Assembly: GCA_021234155.1 (NCBI GenBank)
Contig: JAJEKV010000238.1
Coordinates: forward strand, 122,001-186,000
Length of the DNA: 64,000 nt
Source: Isoetes taiwanensis
Taxonomy: Eukaryota > Streptophyta > Lycopodiopsida > Isoetales > Isoetaceae
Direction of reading: 5' to 3'
The translations under genes and the position numbers were made by a program. The stretch's first letter is position 1; each line of letters begins with the position of its first letter. Shown here one piece after another: positions 10,871 to 24,286 of the stretch. The notes under the pieces were generated by a model. That model worked only from the letters and a program-made list of their open reading frames with translations, did not search any database and was not told where the DNA came from.

Positions 10871-13800
10871 CTACAAAGCAATGTAACATAGGGAATTTTT
10901 AAACGCATCATCATTCATCAGGAACTCAAGCAAAGTAGCAGGACAATTGATATTAAAAGTAAATTCAAACCATCTCCAAAAAGAATTAAGAATAGCACAG
11001 CCAAAGATATGTTCCAAAGATTCAACATTGTTGCAACCAAGAGGGGTTTTTGGGATGCACGAGATTTGTTGTAGAATTCGAGTGCCTTGATAAAGTTTCC
11101 AGATTTGGCACACTCTTGTTGGCAATTAACCAGATAAAGTAGGAAATCTTGGGGGGCAGGTATGAATTCCAAATGTTTTTAAATAGCCTATCTTCAGAAT
11201 CATCAGAGAGTCCCCAATAAAGCTTAGATTTGGAGGGCTGGTGAGGCATATTTAAACAGGTATAAACCTTGGAGACATTGTAGCTAGGCTTACCCATAAG
11301 GGACCATTCAGCAGTGCCAGGATTGTCAAGGAGATTGATATTGCTAATTTTATGCCTGATGAATCTAAACAGAAGTTTATCAGATGAGCTGCCTCTGATC
11401 CTGTTTTTCAGATTTGTCCAAGAAATCCATCTTGTTTGATCCCATAAATCACCAAGCTTTGAAATACCATAATCTGTCCATTTTTTGTAAAGCTTAGGAT
11501 GTTTAATAGCCAAAGGAGTAGTATTGTCTCTAGAAAAATTAGGATTCCAAAAAATGCTTGTGCTCGAGTGGCTATTCTGTATACTTCAATGTTCAATTTT
11601 AATGTAAACTTTGTTCCAAGCCAAGATAATGCCTCTCATAAGAGGAGATATATTTGGTGCAGGTTTCAGAGTTGTGAAAGCTGATGATGGCAAATTATGA
11701 CTGATAGAAGGATGTCCTTTAGGGTGACTGCAACAAAGCCAATATTTGATAAATAATGTGGCTGGATTATTTTGCAGGAACAGGGATTTCCAGATATATT
11801 TTCCAGCCAAAGCATAGCCCTGAAGAGCCAAGTTCTTGCATCCTAGGCCACCCTGCTTCTTGCTTCTGGTAATAGAATTCCAGTTAACCATATGGTGCTT
11901 CCTCCAGATGAAGTTTCTGACAATTCTCTCGATTTGTTGGTAAATGCATTTTGGAGCTAAGAGGGCAGAGGAGTAATAAATGTGAGAGGCAGCAAGAACA
12001 GAATTAGCAATTATGGTTCTCCCTGCCAGTGACAGACAATTTCCATAATTGCCTAGCTTTTTTCTGATTCTGGAAACTATAGGGGTCCATAATCCTTTGA
12101 GACTGGGATTGAGGGACAAAGGCATAACCAAAAGGTTGGTTGTCTCAGTTGATCTGATGCACTTGATGCCAGCAATGCTATCCAAATCTAAGTCTCCAAT
12201 AATTGTGCATTTGTTTCTGTTTAGATGTATCCCAGAGGCTGCACCGAAAATGTGAATTATGTTCAGGAAGTTGGCAATGATGCTTGACTCATTCTTGAGG
12301 AAGCTGAAAGAGTCATCTGCATATTGCAGAATGGAAAGGTTGGAAGTATTATCGGGAAGATTCAGACCTACTATATTTCCCACAGATTGTTGATGTATAA
12401 TCACTCTAGTAAGCATCTCTGCTATAGCCAGAAAGAGATAAGGGGCTAGAGGGCATCCTTGTCTGACACCTCGAGCCAGAGGGAAAAAATAACCAGGGGA
12501 ACCATTCACAAGAACAGTTGATTGTGATCGAGAATTTAATCCCAAGATTATCTTAATGATCTTTTCACTGAAGCCCAGCTTTTGGAGGGAGAATTCTAAG
12601 AAATTCCACCTTACAGTGTCAAAGGCTTTTGAAAAATCTAACTTCAATAAGATACAATTTTGTTTAGTTAGATTGTGCCAATGCATTCCCTCCATGGCTG
12701 CAATATAGTTATCTAGGATATATCTGTTTGGGAGAAAAGCAGATTGATTCTGGCTGATGACCTCTTGAAGATGAGATTTAACCCTGTTGGCTATAATCTT
12801 AGCACAGACCTTATAAGTGGAGTTTGTTAAAGAGATAGGCCTCCAGTCTGAGAAAGACTGGGGATTGTCAACCTTAGGGATTAGAGTGATAAGGCCAGAA
12901 GAGAGAGCAGGATGCAGATGGTTGGAATTCCAGAAACCCGTGATCATGTGCATGAAGTCACTTTTAATAGTATCCCAAAATCTAATGTAGAATTCAGGGG
13001 GAAGACCATCAGGGCCAGGGCTTTTGCCTTTGGCAAGACTCTTTAGGGTAGAGAAGATCTCATCTGCAGTGGGGATAGCCTCCATAGAAGGGGTCATGAT
13101 CAGATTACTATGAAGACCATTGTTGTCACTCAAATCAGTAAAAGCTTTGGCTTGGTAGTTTGGACAGAGTCTGTCAATAGGTTGGGAGAAAATATTCAGA
13201 TAATTAGAGCAAAAGAAATTGGAAATTTCTTTTTTGATCCTCGGAAGATATTACCGTTTTCATCTTTTGACAATTGGTCGAGGTTGACTTTTAGAAGTCT
13301 AGATTTGGCAACTCTCGTAAAAGAACTTGGAGTTTCCATGGTCCATGTTGGAGAGGTACTTGATTTTGCATCCGATGGATGCTCCTTTTTGCTTCCATCT
13401 CTTCAATTGTTTTGATGACCCTTTCAAGATTTCCTTCTTGCCAATGGAGCTCAATATTAAGGGGGTCTTTCCCCGAATGTATCCTTACCTCTTTCATTTC
13501 TTTGAGATAGGCTCTTTTTACGCTTGCTTGCTTTCATGAAGATTCTTTGACCAACGCTTGATCCAGGTCTTGGAATCTTTTATGTTGGCATAAAAGGATC
13601 TCATAGAATTTGTAGATCTAACCTTGGGGAGAGTTTTCATAGAAGGCAATGAAATCATTGTAAAAGTATCGAGTCGAAAGGGGGAGCAATTCAGCTTAAA
13701 AGGGGTATTGCCATGCCTCTTAATGGATAGAGTGTGATTGGTAGTGAAGAATTGAGGCTGGTGGTCAGATATGAATGTGCACTCATCACTGCTAACCAGA

Positions 13801-14354
13801 CAGTTATTCCAAATATCATTCTGAGTGTTGTTTATGTAGAACCTGTCTAGAGCACAGTAGACCCTGTTATTTCCTTCTTGTTTGTTAGACCAAGTGTAGG
13901 CAGAGGTGGAGGAGGGGATATGCTGAAGGAAATGCCTATCAAGCATTTGATCCCATTGTGATCTCTCTTCAGATGACATGTTTAGTTTTTTTCCTACCTT
14001 CATATCCCAAGTAGGTGTGTTGTTAAAATCCCCTGCCATGATCCAAGTGTCACAGTCTTGAGATGCAATGAAATTGCTAACCATGGGCCAAGTATTAGCT
14101 CTAATTCTTGAATCAGTGGAAGCATAGATGTTTATAATTCCAAAGCTAAAATCATTATGCTTGTAAATAACAGATTGCCAGGTTCTGCAAGGGCTAGTAT
14201 GAACATAGCTATGAACAAGATGTCTCCAAATAATGCAAAGGCCACCAGAGGTACCATTGGCCTCAGTCCAAATAGATGAAAAGCCAGGGCCAATCCAATC
14301 TGCTAAATTTGAGCATTCAAAGCTAGGAAGTCTAAGCTCCTGTAGAAGGATGAT
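10871..14354 (-). pseudogene. LINE1 ORF2 (endonuclease, reverse transcriptase, zf-RVT), unit 1
   Basis: ORF2 nicks target DNA and reverse-transcribes the element RNA. The APE-type endonuclease spans about 13,518-14,354, with 'LLQELRL', the 'MAGDFN' active-site block, 'ALDRFY' and 'SDHQP'. The reverse transcriptase is open from 13,133 to 11,586, with 'KGKSPGPDGLPPEFY', 'LITLIPKVD', 'LKLDFSKAFD', 'GVRQGCPLAPYLF' and catalytic YADD near 12,320. A C-terminal zinc-knuckle region ('NPSWLQQC...SLEHIFGC') follows at about 10,990-11,060. Frame breaks lie at 13,135-13,560, where the unit 2 copy is open, and near 11,040. The chromovirus removes the endonuclease N-terminus from this locus. Confidence 0.88.
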
Positions 14355-15996
14355 TGTGACGCTCCCTGCTAAATATACGGCGCCCGGCCGTACACTCGGC
14401 AGGAAATCCCCCATCCGGTCCATCAACCGCATGGGCCCTCCGTCTAACCCGCACTCTGAAAGAATCCTAGTGCGGGCAGGGGACACGAAGGTGTCTTGCG
14501 CGCCCTTCCCCTATGGGCTCCTATCACAGCGGAAGCATAAACAACGTCAGAACTAGCAATAACAATACAACATACTACCTCGAAGGGTAGTCCATCACAT
14601 ATCCACAACTGCAAAGAAGATAATCCTATGCCATAAAACATAAGAGCTCCTACCCATGGCTCCGACTCATAAGGAGGATGACCGACCGGGCTAGGCCTCA
14701 AGATAGAAGCAGACCGGAGTCATAACAATGGAGAGGGCTGGCTATAGACAATGGCTAGGGGTTGACCACTCCATCCGCCCCTCCCTGTGCATACTTTGCA
14801 GATGGGCTAAATCAGGCTCGGCATGACTCTAGCCTTCGGATCACGCAATCCCATGGCATCACCCATCGGGACTACTCCGTGTTGCATCTCCTGGTCCGAT
14901 GAGGCGAGGAAGGGTTGCATCTCCCTCCCGAGGGTCTAGAGGTGCGTGGGTGGCTAGAGAATCGTGGCGACACCGCGATTCGGTACCCGACTTGACCCCC
15001 AAAACGAGAGCCAAGCCAACACTTGCAGCTCTCGAGAGGCAGGGCAACACCATTGCCCCAGGAGGTGTCGGACCCATGCCCGCCCCCACGAAGTGACCGA
15101 CCATAAGCCTAGCCCACTATGGGATCCCCCGAAGCCCCCACTTTCGGCGGGGATCCTCCCTCCACTTTCCCCTCTAGCCCGTTATGTGGTGCTGAGTCAT
15201 AACATAGCCTCGATAGCACGGGTGGGCTCCCTATGCACAGCAACTAATAGGAACTAAGGGGTCTAATCTAGAAGCATACTACATATGGCTCTAGGTCTCT
15301 ACCCCCCTTCCCAATACAAGAGGAGCAAACATGATCAACCATCATCACATAATCATCACATCATGAGAATAATCATAAGAAGAACATCTTAACCTAATCA
15401 TACAAATCTAACTAATAGTTAGGGTTCATTGATTAGGGTTCAAGATGTTGAATATGAGTTCTAGGATGGCTCTACTCTAGATACAAGATACTAGCATATC
15501 TGGAATGCTAATTCCGGATAAGCTATCACAACTACTATCCTACATACCGCTCTGAAGCTCTCCCTCCGGATCAGGTGTGCCTCCATGGTCTTCGACTCAC
15601 GAGATGCTGCTCCTACTCCAAGAACAAGTCTACCTGGGCGGGGCTGCCGCACCAGCCTATGCCACAACAAGCGATGTTGAAGCGGGGGTTTCGAGCAGTA
15701 GGTGAGTCTCGGGTGCTAGGGCTGGAAAGAGGCCTAGGGTTAGGGTTTCAGCCTATATAAGTTAGGTCCACCTAGGATGCCACGTGGCACCAATCCGGGT
15801 GAATCTGTGTGGCGGGTGCCCCAATAGGTTAAAGCCCGTGGATAATGGTCTAACCTATGGTTGGCTAAGTTATGAGAATAACTTGGCCATGCCCCCTAAT
15901 GCCACAATCTATGGTATACAAGGCTATGAAGATAGACTTGTATAGTGACGGATCGGGGAATATCGTATTTATGGTATATTCCCCGGACCGATCACA
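14355..15996 (-). repeat. Chromovirus 3' LTR (1,642 bp)
   Basis: Bounded by TGTGACGC and GATCACA on the plus strand, it aligns end to end with 24,300-25,953. Differences between the two LTRs are concentrated in patches such as 14,380-14,460 and 14,895-15,110, many of them indels. The AT-rich half (about 15,250-15,560) is almost identical, which argues that the patches are not uniform ageing. Confidence 0.93.
15740..15760 (-). promoter_or_regulatory. Telo-box and TATA-like motif in the 3' LTR
   Basis: TTAGGGTTT (15,740-15,748; AAACCCTAA on the sense strand) lies next to TATATAA (15,754-15,760). In sense orientation a TATA-like box about 240 bp into the LTR is followed by a telo-box, as expected near a U3/R boundary. 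The same pair is at 25,692-25,712 in the 5' LTR, the copy that would drive transcription. Confidence 0.45.
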
Positions 15997-16012
15997 TTCT
16001 CCCCCTTAGGAC
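15997..16012 (-). other. Polypurine tract of the chromovirus
   Basis: The plus-strand TTCTCCCCCTTAGG adjoins the LTR, giving CCTAAGGGGGAGAA on the sense strand directly before the 3' LTR. This is the expected plus-strand primer for LTR retroelements and fixes the element's orientation. Confidence 0.8.
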
Positions 16013-16900
16013 AATCTTCCTCGACATTGCGCTAAGGTGACGAACCTATTTTATGCACGCAAAACAACAACATGTCATAACCTTTAGTTTAGTTTAGCAA
16101 TCAAGTTTTATTAGTTAAAAGGTCAAAATTTAGGCTATATTTGTACTTATACAAAATTATATAGCCTTAACACCGATTATTTCTTATAATAATTCAAAAT
16201 ACTATTATAAGAGTTATTAGGGTTCATAATCTAAATTATGGCTCCCCTATCTTCTCTAGCAGCTCCTCGTTGAAGTCCTCCTTCTACTTGCACGCAAAAG
16301 GAGCACATTACGTTAGTTTAGTTAATAATTTGTGGTTTTAGGGGACCACCCCCTTACCTCCTTGGTAGAACCACTTTGGCTCAAGGTTGTCCTACTACCT
16401 TGCCCAAGATCATGGCCCTTTGGATTTGAGCTTAGGGATCATTTAAGATGCTCCCATCATTGCCCATGATCGAGTGCTACCTTGTACCACGATCCCCGGA
16501 TCGAGTACACCCCGATTGCATCATGCCCCAGGGGTTTCAGCTGAGGGCGTCTCCGCGATCCCATCATCGCAAGATGATCACTTTAACCTTCACCATGACC
16601 CTCCCTACGGCCGGTGTGCGTACCCGCATCGTGGCATAGAGATCATCCGATCGATGTCCCATCATCGCCCACCATGCCTCATTCCTCACTCACATGACCC
16701 TAATGGTCATGCGCACCTCTTTGGTGCGTGTGGCCTAGAAAGAATGCCCTAAAGGCGTATCCCATCATCGCCCACCACGATCCAAGGTTACGGCACATGC
16801 ACCCTACTAACTAGAATGCATGCGCCCGGGCTTAAGGCTAACTAACAACATACTAGCTAACCACGGCAAGTCGGGGTCGACCAAGTGGGAGGCGACTCAC
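16013..16900. other. Chromovirus 3' untranslated interior
   Basis: No coding domain recognised between the polypurine tract and the chromodomain-like remnant. The first 250 bp are AT-rich and the remainder is C-rich with many CG and CCG sites. Confidence 0.5.
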
Positions 16901-16904
16901 CCAT

Positions 16905-17690
16905 CAAACTCCTTCATAAATTACGGGTATTGTTTCTCCAAATCCTACTTCAATACCCATGCAGCGTCTTCCACGGGTAAGTGCTTTCACATGACCAAAT
17001 CTTGGAGGAATTGAGAGCACCTAGTCCTCTTGAATGACTTATCAAGAAGCAATTAGGGCACAATTTCAAGTTGATCCTCCGTCATTTCCAACAAAGTTGG
17101 AGTAGCCAAAACCTCCTCGGGGGTTAGGATCGTGCCTTTTCAATAAACTTACATGGAAGACCTTAAGGTGGGCCAAGAGATTCCACTTGTAGGCTTGAGA
17201 GCCCACTTTTCTCCAAGATCTGAATGGACCGGCCCACCTAGGGCGAGCTTCTTACAATTGCCGATCTTGAAGCTTCCCTTGCTTAACCTTTACTTGAGCC
17301 AACTTTATGCGCCACAACAAAACAACTCAGGAGTTTTATGTCTATCTGCTAGACTCTTAGGATGTGCCCATCTTTGTTGAAGATGTTCTCACACTTCTAC
17401 CAAAAGCTCTGCATACATCTTTGTCGTTGTTGAGAAACTTCCACCTAGGGCACTAGAGTATGCCACATAACTAGGGTCAAGCATTGATAATATGAATCGA
17501 TCATGGGGAGACATCTTGATGACTCTTGCTTCATATTATTATGCGTAATTGACCCGGTGGATGTACTCGGCCCATTTGGATTACTTGTTCCAATCATAGT
17601 TCCTCAACGAGCTCTCCAAAATTGTGTTGGTGCGGTCCCTTTGCCGATTTGATTGCAAAAGATAAGCAAAACCCATCAACAAGTTGGTGC
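16905..17690 (-). pseudogene. Chromovirus integrase C-terminus with chromodomain-like tail
   Basis: On the minus strand, segments resembling the Gypsy integrase C-terminal fold (a block near 17,150-17,250 like 'LRSSMHVSLL') are followed at about 16,920-17,010 by 'KHLPVEDAAW'. That corresponds to the aromatic-rich core 'LVKWKGYPVEDATW' of chromovirus chromodomains, which target histone marks. The tryptophan codon ahead of K is a TGA stop here, and further stops follow. The match is by eye to a degenerate sequence. It is the basis for calling the element a chromovirus. Confidence 0.6.
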
Positions 17691-17693
17691 AGC

Positions 17694-18056
17694 TCATGTT
17701 GAAGAAGTGTTGCTAAACGTCGCTAAAGAACTCCGGATCTCTATTGGTGATGATCGACCTACGCCTTCCATGCAGCCTAAACGAACTCTTATGTAGACCC
17801 CATGGCTAGATCCACGGCTGTGTCTATGGTGTGGCATGGCAAGTATGTGCCCTTTTGATAAACTATATACCACAACCATCAAGGCTTCAAAGCTTCTTGT
17901 TGTCCTTGGAAGGCCAACTATAAAACCCCCATTTGAAGACTTCCCACTTGGCGTCGGCGCCAAAGGTTCCAAAACTCCTAAAATTCGAAGTTGTACCGCC
18001 CTTGTCTGCTGGTGCCAATTGACATTCTTGGATATATCGACTATCTGCTTCTTCAT
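17694..18056 (-). pseudogene. Chromovirus integrase core remnant
   Basis: A 120-codon open stretch contains 'GGFIVGLPRTTRSFEALMVV', matching the integrase core 'MDFIVGLPRT...DALMVVVDRLSK' of Ty3/Gypsy elements, preceded by a segment like the zinc-binding linker ('MKKQIVDISKNV'). The first catalytic aspartate in the MDF position is replaced by G and the downstream catalytic block is scrambled. Integration activity is therefore not expected from this copy. Confidence 0.75.
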
Positions 18057-18319
18057 GTCCGGCGTGTACCATCTAAAAGTAGCTACTTCTAATCTTGAAG
18101 TAGACCTTTATAAATTTTGCATAGCGGAAATAGGGCTATTATGCGTGTCTGGAAAATTTTTCTTACTCCTTATGCTTTGAGTATAGTTGTTCTTTGATAT
18201 TAAAGATTACCTTCCTTTTTAAAATATTTGAAGGTTTCTCTTTCTTAATCCGTTCTTGCACTCTTGTAAGGACTAGCCCATCATGTGCTTGAACTCCATG
18301 TTGGGAAAGATGGCTTCTT

Positions 18320-18863
18320 CTATCTTCTTGCCGAATTAAACTGCTTGCGAAGTGGAGATGGCATTGCAAATTGCTGCTTCAAAAGCTTGCCAATGAGTGG
18401 CGGCGTCTTAACATCTCCACGGCTGCATGCTCTTCCATTGATTTCTTTGTAGATCACGATGTCGTCGAAGAGAATTGATGAAGAAATCATCCAAGGAATC
18501 TTCAAAGATGTCGTCCTCAAATGCATACGAGTTGGTGGAGCATTCCATAGACTCAAGAGCATCACTGTGAAGTGATAGTGCCCATACCAAGTTTTGAAGG
18601 AGTCTTATAATTATCTTCCCCCTTCATCCTTATTTGCTGATTGCTGATTTGCTTCTTGGGGCTGATCCATTATGTCGTTGCTTGTTGAGCTGCCCATGGT
18701 TGATATACACCTTTAAACTTCCATCTTGGCGAAAGGATCCCCACTCCCTACAACCGCTTCTTGAGCTCGCTAGCTTTCGAAGTGCTGATTCTATAAAGAG
18801 CCTTTTGATCGGCTCGCCTCCGGTGCAAAGAGTGATTTCGGACTCTATGCCTCTATAGAGCAA
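18320..18863 (-). pseudogene. Chromovirus reverse transcriptase remnant
   Basis: Two blocks in separate frames are readable: 'FRQDGSLKVYINHGQLNKQR' (about 18,660-18,740), corresponding to 'KKDGSLRVCIDYRELNK', and 'LFDDIVIYKEING' (about 18,430-18,475), corresponding to the YLDDIVIYS catalytic motif with F for Y. Intervening conserved blocks are partly missing. Only about 260 bp separate the catalytic block from the integrase linker, too little for RNase H. Confidence 0.65.
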
Positions 18864-18869
18864 AAGCTC

Positions 18870-21800
18870 TCAAATTTCACACGGAGATATATCATGGGAC
18901 TTCTTGATTAACTTAGAAATTGCCCAAGGCATTTGTTTCGAAGTAGCATCTTCCTTCTTACTATTGCGGTCGGGGTCGACAACTTGTAGCTTGTGTATGA
19001 CCTCATTCCTCATGATGCACTTAAGTAATTGCTTTACTGACATACGTTGCACGATTGGAATTACTTAACTTAAATTATAAGGTACTTGCCCTTTAGTCTT
19101 TGGGATAAGTATCTCTTGCTTATAATAATCAATTATTGCTTTAGCCGACTTTAATATTGCATGCTTATTGTGAGGTCATAATTGCTAATGTACATAAGTT
19201 GGTGCCGATGCTCTACTTTTGCCCAGCTCTAGGTTGATGTCGAACTTGACTCTTGTTCCGTTGGTGCTGCTAATTACTTGGCCTTGGCTTAATTACTGGC
19301 CTAGATTTAGACTTAAGAGTCTTGCTCTTAAAGATGTCCGTCATCTAGGAGGTGCAAAATTACAAGTTAAAGAACTACTTACATAAATCCTATGGCCACA
19401 AGTTAGTCGGCATGACATTACTTTTGGGCACACATAGAAAACTATATGATTAGATAATTATTCTTGTTTTAGATCTAATCTATACTCTAGGATCTACCCT
19501 TTCTTAATTATTGCCCTCTTGAAATAGCCCCACCTTTGAGTTGATGCCATCTAAGAAGTTGGCCGGACTTATTAGATTGCTTCTCTTCATTTGGTCGGAT
19601 TATCCCTTATCTTTTTGGAAGTACTTTCGTCATATACATGGTCGACGGTTATCCTATTATTGAATCCTTCTTAGCGAGGTGATCAAACTCACGAAGAGGT
19701 TCCAATATGTTGGATATCTGCCAGCAATGTATACAATTATTGTACTCCATACATTTTCTTCCCAATACTTGAAGCTTTGCTCCATTCTTGGGTCCATCTT
19801 TCTAAAGGAAAAGACAAAAAAAATCTACTCGAAATTTCGTGCCCATCCCATCATGGATGTTATCACCCATAATTCTAAGAAGCTCAACTATCTAATAGGT
19901 CCCCTAGCTTGCTTAAAGCTGGTATAGTCGTTAGTCGTTGGAGTAGCAAGACGATGATTCATAAGTTGTTGAAAGGATCTGGTCTCCTTGGAGTTGTTGT
20001 ATAATCATTCCTGTGCCCTATTCCTTTTGTCGAACATATTCTGACTCTTGACTCTTCTCGTCCTAAATGTTGATGTTGATTATCTTCATTAACATTATCC
20101 CTCTTAGTGGACTTGCTGATGTAGTGGCGACATAAGGCTCGGTGTTGCATCCCAAAGGCTTGGAGGTCATGTTCACCACTGCGTAGAATCTTTCGTGTTT
20201 GACTCATCTGCCTTGAAGGTTACAAGATTCGAGGATGATTCTTCTAACTTTTGGATTGATATTGTGGTGTTGACCTTGTCGATTCTATTCTTCGTCCTGC
20301 TGATTGCATGCTGTTGTTATAAGGCTGATGACAATGTTGAGTGCTTTACCACTTCTAACTGTGCAACTTCTCTTGCTTAGAGGAGTTTATGTGCATCCAT
20401 CTACAAGGACTAATCTTGGTGATCAATTAATAATTCTGGTATTTGGTCCCTCATGATGCCTCTTCTTGATGGTGCTTGACCTCCAATCTCTCTGCCAGAA
20501 GATTGTCATTGATCTTGAGATGGCTGTCGAGGTTGATCTTGGTACGCTCTAAAGTATCGGGCTGATGAGGAAGAAATTCCTATTCTGAGAAGCCCACCCT
20601 TTGCGGCTTGTAGTACCTCCTTAGTCAAGCATGTTTGCTTGAAGTCCAAATCTGATACTACTATGGCACGGATACCTATGATAATTTCCCTTAGAGGAGG
20701 TTTGTCGATCTCATCTTTTTAGGGGTCATAAGTCGATGAAGTCTACTTGTTGGTGGCGTAGGCTGTGACATCGATCATCGATGTGGGGTTGTTCCTCGAG
20801 GCAATATGGCACTTGGAGAATATCCTTGACTAGGAGATACCCTTCCCCTAATGTGAGCAATTTTGTAAGTGCCATGATGCCCATTGACTGTTGCATAGCC
20901 CTCTTGGCAGTCTTGTGTCTAATCCTGATGTCGCAATCGTTCTTCCTATAGGCTCTCCTTTATTTTTCGTGTTCGTGCTTTCCTGTACACCATCTTGGCC
21001 TTTGATTTGCTGAAGCTTCCTCCATAAGGTTGCCCTCTGCTTTCGATTCGTTGATGTTGTCGAGTGGCTCCCCCGTCGAGAATCTGCAAGGCAGATTCTC
21101 CTACCCTATATTACTGCCCTACGCACAAGGCAACTAATACTATCACACAACAATTATTTATGGCTACTTACTTTAAAAACCCTATTTTTATACCTTTATC
21201 CACTCTACCTCAAATGACCCACTTGGCATTTGGCACTCTACTAGGCACTGAGAAAGGTACTTATTTACTATCATGGGGGTGGTAGAAGGAGACTCATTCA
21301 CTGGGTGTACTTGGTGTGCTAGACTGAATTACCTAGATAGGATGAATTTCTAGATAATTATCTATGATACAAAGGTATGGCTGAAGACACTTGATGATAG
21401 TGCACCTATAACGTGTGTTGGTGTATCATACCAACGTGTGACAACAATTTCTAAGGCCTTAGCAACTAGCCGGGTTTCTAAGGAAAAGGTTTAATTATAC
21501 TACCTATATGTAGACAAGAAGACACTTAGCAAGATAAGAGCGACAACTAAGCTGTGATGAGTGAGTGGATCTTTGTCTCTATCTAGCTTAAGGATCTTGG
21601 TTCTAACTATAAGGCTTGGTCATATTGGCAAATGATGTCGGTGTAATAGGGAGTTGTAGTCAAAATGGCATGGAGATAAAAAAAGATGATCAAATACATG
21701 GAAGGCTTGCTCGGTGACCTCAAGCGTACCATCTAACAAAGCTTGATGGTGCCATTGAGCGAAGATAGCTATGAAAAATGGCTCTTTGGGATTAAGCAAA

Positions 21801-22735
21801 GGGCTAGAAAATCGCCAAAGGAGCTGAGAGAAAGCCTTTCGATGGGGAGAAAATGACAAATGAGGGCCCTTTTATAGACTAGGGTACCTCGGGTTCCGTG
21901 CACAAAGGTTCCTGATGGGGCAGACTTCGAATCTATAGCCATGGTTGTCCAAATGAGCTACCATGAAGTGCAATTCTAAACAAAGCAAAGCAAGAAACAC
22001 TACATGGCAATTTGTTGGGTCAAAATTGGTCAATTTAGGCAAAATTGGGCGAAATCGGGTGGCGTCGCGAGAAAGGGCTCTGCGTCAAGGGCGCAGAGTG
22101 GTTTTTCGCGATGCGACCCGGTTTCGGGTCAATTCTATTCCTATGAAGGGTTTTTGGGAATTTAAACATCCTAACATGACTTTTCAGCATGATTCTAACC
22201 TAACTAGCAACTTTTATTACTCAAATTGGACACCTATAAGCTGTCAAAATGCGAAATCGGGTGGCGTCGAGAAATAGCCCGTCGGGTCGTGAGAGGGTTT
22301 CTCATGATGGGACCCGAGTTGACTTTGACTTTTTTTTTTTTTTTTTTTTTTTTTTTGCAAACCGGGTTGCTTCGCGAAAATGAGGCCTGCGTTCGCGACG
22401 CAGAGGCCTTTCTCACGATCCAACCCGAGTTGACTTTGACTCCATATATATACATATAACCATTAATTCTAGGAACATATATACATACAAGTTCAAAATC
22501 TTATTCAAAGATTCCTAAATTTCATTCATTTTTTTTTTTTTCTAATCCTCCGTGCTAGGTTCATGCTCTTGAGCGTAATGGTCATCCTCTTGGCATGAAT
22601 GGTGCAGATCTTGGCCTCCTCGGCTTTGGCCGCTTCCTGGCGAGATCCCGCCATCGTTGATGTGGTTCCGTAGTCGTGGCCCATCTTGAACTCCTCAATA
22701 GACCTTTGATGTAGGCACTCGAAAGAGAGTTTGGA
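18870..22735. other. Degenerate chromovirus interior (protease/gag region expected)
   Basis: No domain can be named with confidence. Position on the element predicts gag C-terminus and protease. The section 22,010-22,450 is different in character: GC-rich, with three imperfect direct copies of a block containing 'cgggtggcgtcg' or 'accgggttgcttcgcg' and 'acccgagttgactttgac', plus a poly-T run at 22,329-22,356. Confidence 0.4.
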
Positions 22736-23880
22736 TCATCGATTTGGTATGATGTTGGCAATGTCGAATATGCTGAACCTCTCTATGGTGCTGGGGATTT
22801 GGCCCATGGCGGACCTTCTTCGGGGGAATCGGGTCAAGGTGGTGGAGGCTTGATTTTCGACTCTAGTCGGCTGCCTTGTCAGATTGTTTGGCGGAGATAA
22901 ATCTTGTATGCTGCCTTCTTCTTCTCGTACTCCATATCTTGCTTGAGCTTTAAGTAGCTTCTCGCTGATGTTGCCCTCCTTGGACTGCATTGGATATGGT
23001 TGCCGAGCGTAGGCCTCGTCTTTTCTTCGGCCTCCTCCTCCTCTTCTTCTTTAGCCCCTTGCGCCCGTTTTGGTCCTTCTTCCTCGGGCTCATCCTCCTC
23101 CAGTTCGTCCAGTTGTGGTTCTCTGATAACCATGCTCTCCCTACGCCTAGCTTCATGCCTCTTTGTACGCTTTTCTTCAGCATTGGTTGCTCGCTCGCCT
23201 TGCTGCTGTTCCTGCTGCATGGGTTGCTCGTATTGCCGAGGTTGCTCCCTCCCTATTCTTTTTGGGGCTCCCCTATTCTTCTCCGGTGTTGGGGTTGCTC
23301 TCCGTTTGTTGAGGTTGTTCTACATTCGCTACTTGCTCTTCTCCTGCTCTCCTTGTTGCTGGGGTTGCTCCTGTTGCCGAGTTGCTCTCGCTACTTGCTC
23401 TTCCTTCCTTGGCTTTGGGATTGCCCGCGATCTCAATTTCCCCTGAGCCTTGCGATCATTCGCCTGAAGTGCTAAGTCGTTGCTCCTCCTCGAGTGAAAC
23501 GATTCGTCTGAGAGCTTGAGTGGCCAAGTTCGTCGGTCTAGCCTAGGTCGCAGAGCCTCAAGAATTTGCTTGTCGCCGCCCACCGTGAGTGCTTCGGCGT
23601 TCCGGTGCAAGCTGGAGCTTCCGACCTTCCTAGCTACTTGTTTGGTCCTCCCAACAACTTAGCTTCCTTGATGGTGGCCTCTTCGAGCGATCTTGCCTCT
23701 ATCTTCGCGGCTCCTTTGGGTCGATCTCGTCAGCTGTTCGTTCGGTGGACACTCTTATGGCCGCTTCAGAGATTAGCTTCTAATTCGCTTTACAAGGGTA
23801 AGGGAGAGGTTCAAGCTACCATTTGGGAACTTCTAGGGAGTAGAGGTGTTTCCATAGGTTTATTAGATACTTTTTCTTAA
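22736..23880 (-). pseudogene. Chromovirus gag-like charged region
   Basis: Minus-strand open stretches (22,879-23,220 and 23,329-23,610) are extremely rich in E, R, K and Q ('QLDELEEDEPEEEGPKRAQG', 'KEEEEEEAEEKTR', 'QQEQPQQQGEQEKSK'). They lie at the 5' end of the element's sense strand, where gag belongs. No capsid major homology region or CCHC knuckle is visible. The gag assignment is from position and composition only. Confidence 0.4.
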
Positions 23881-24286
23881 GAGTAAATTTATTATAACTA
23901 TGGGTTAATAATTAAGGTACTTCCCCTAATCACTTAACTATTTCTCAAAATTTCCTAATTCCTTTTTGGGCCAAGTAGTGGTCATTTCACGCCATTTCTT
24001 TCAAGCTTTCTTTTGAGCGATTTCTCGTTCAATTTTTTTTTTTTGCTTGGAAGGTGTGGTTCATGAACAACTTGAGCTCAAATTTACTAGAAGGTTTCTT
24101 TTGACTATATTATTTCTACCACTTAGACTATACTTAATCTAATTACGATCCTGCTAATGGGGGAAAAAAATTCTCCCATATTTCGCGGTTCAAGACTGGA
24201 ATTCTCATTCCATTCCATAGCTAGGCCAGTTAGTCTACCTATTCAGGGATATGGTCAGTGCTAGCTCTTGGTCAACCAAGAACATT

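Noticed and set aside
22990-23475. Long plus-strand frames rich in Leu and Ser (161 and 148 codons) resembling membrane proteins
   Set aside because: They are antisense shadows of the Glu/Arg/Lys-rich gag-like region. Complementing GAG/GAA/CGG codons yields CTC/TTC/CCG-rich hydrophobic strings.
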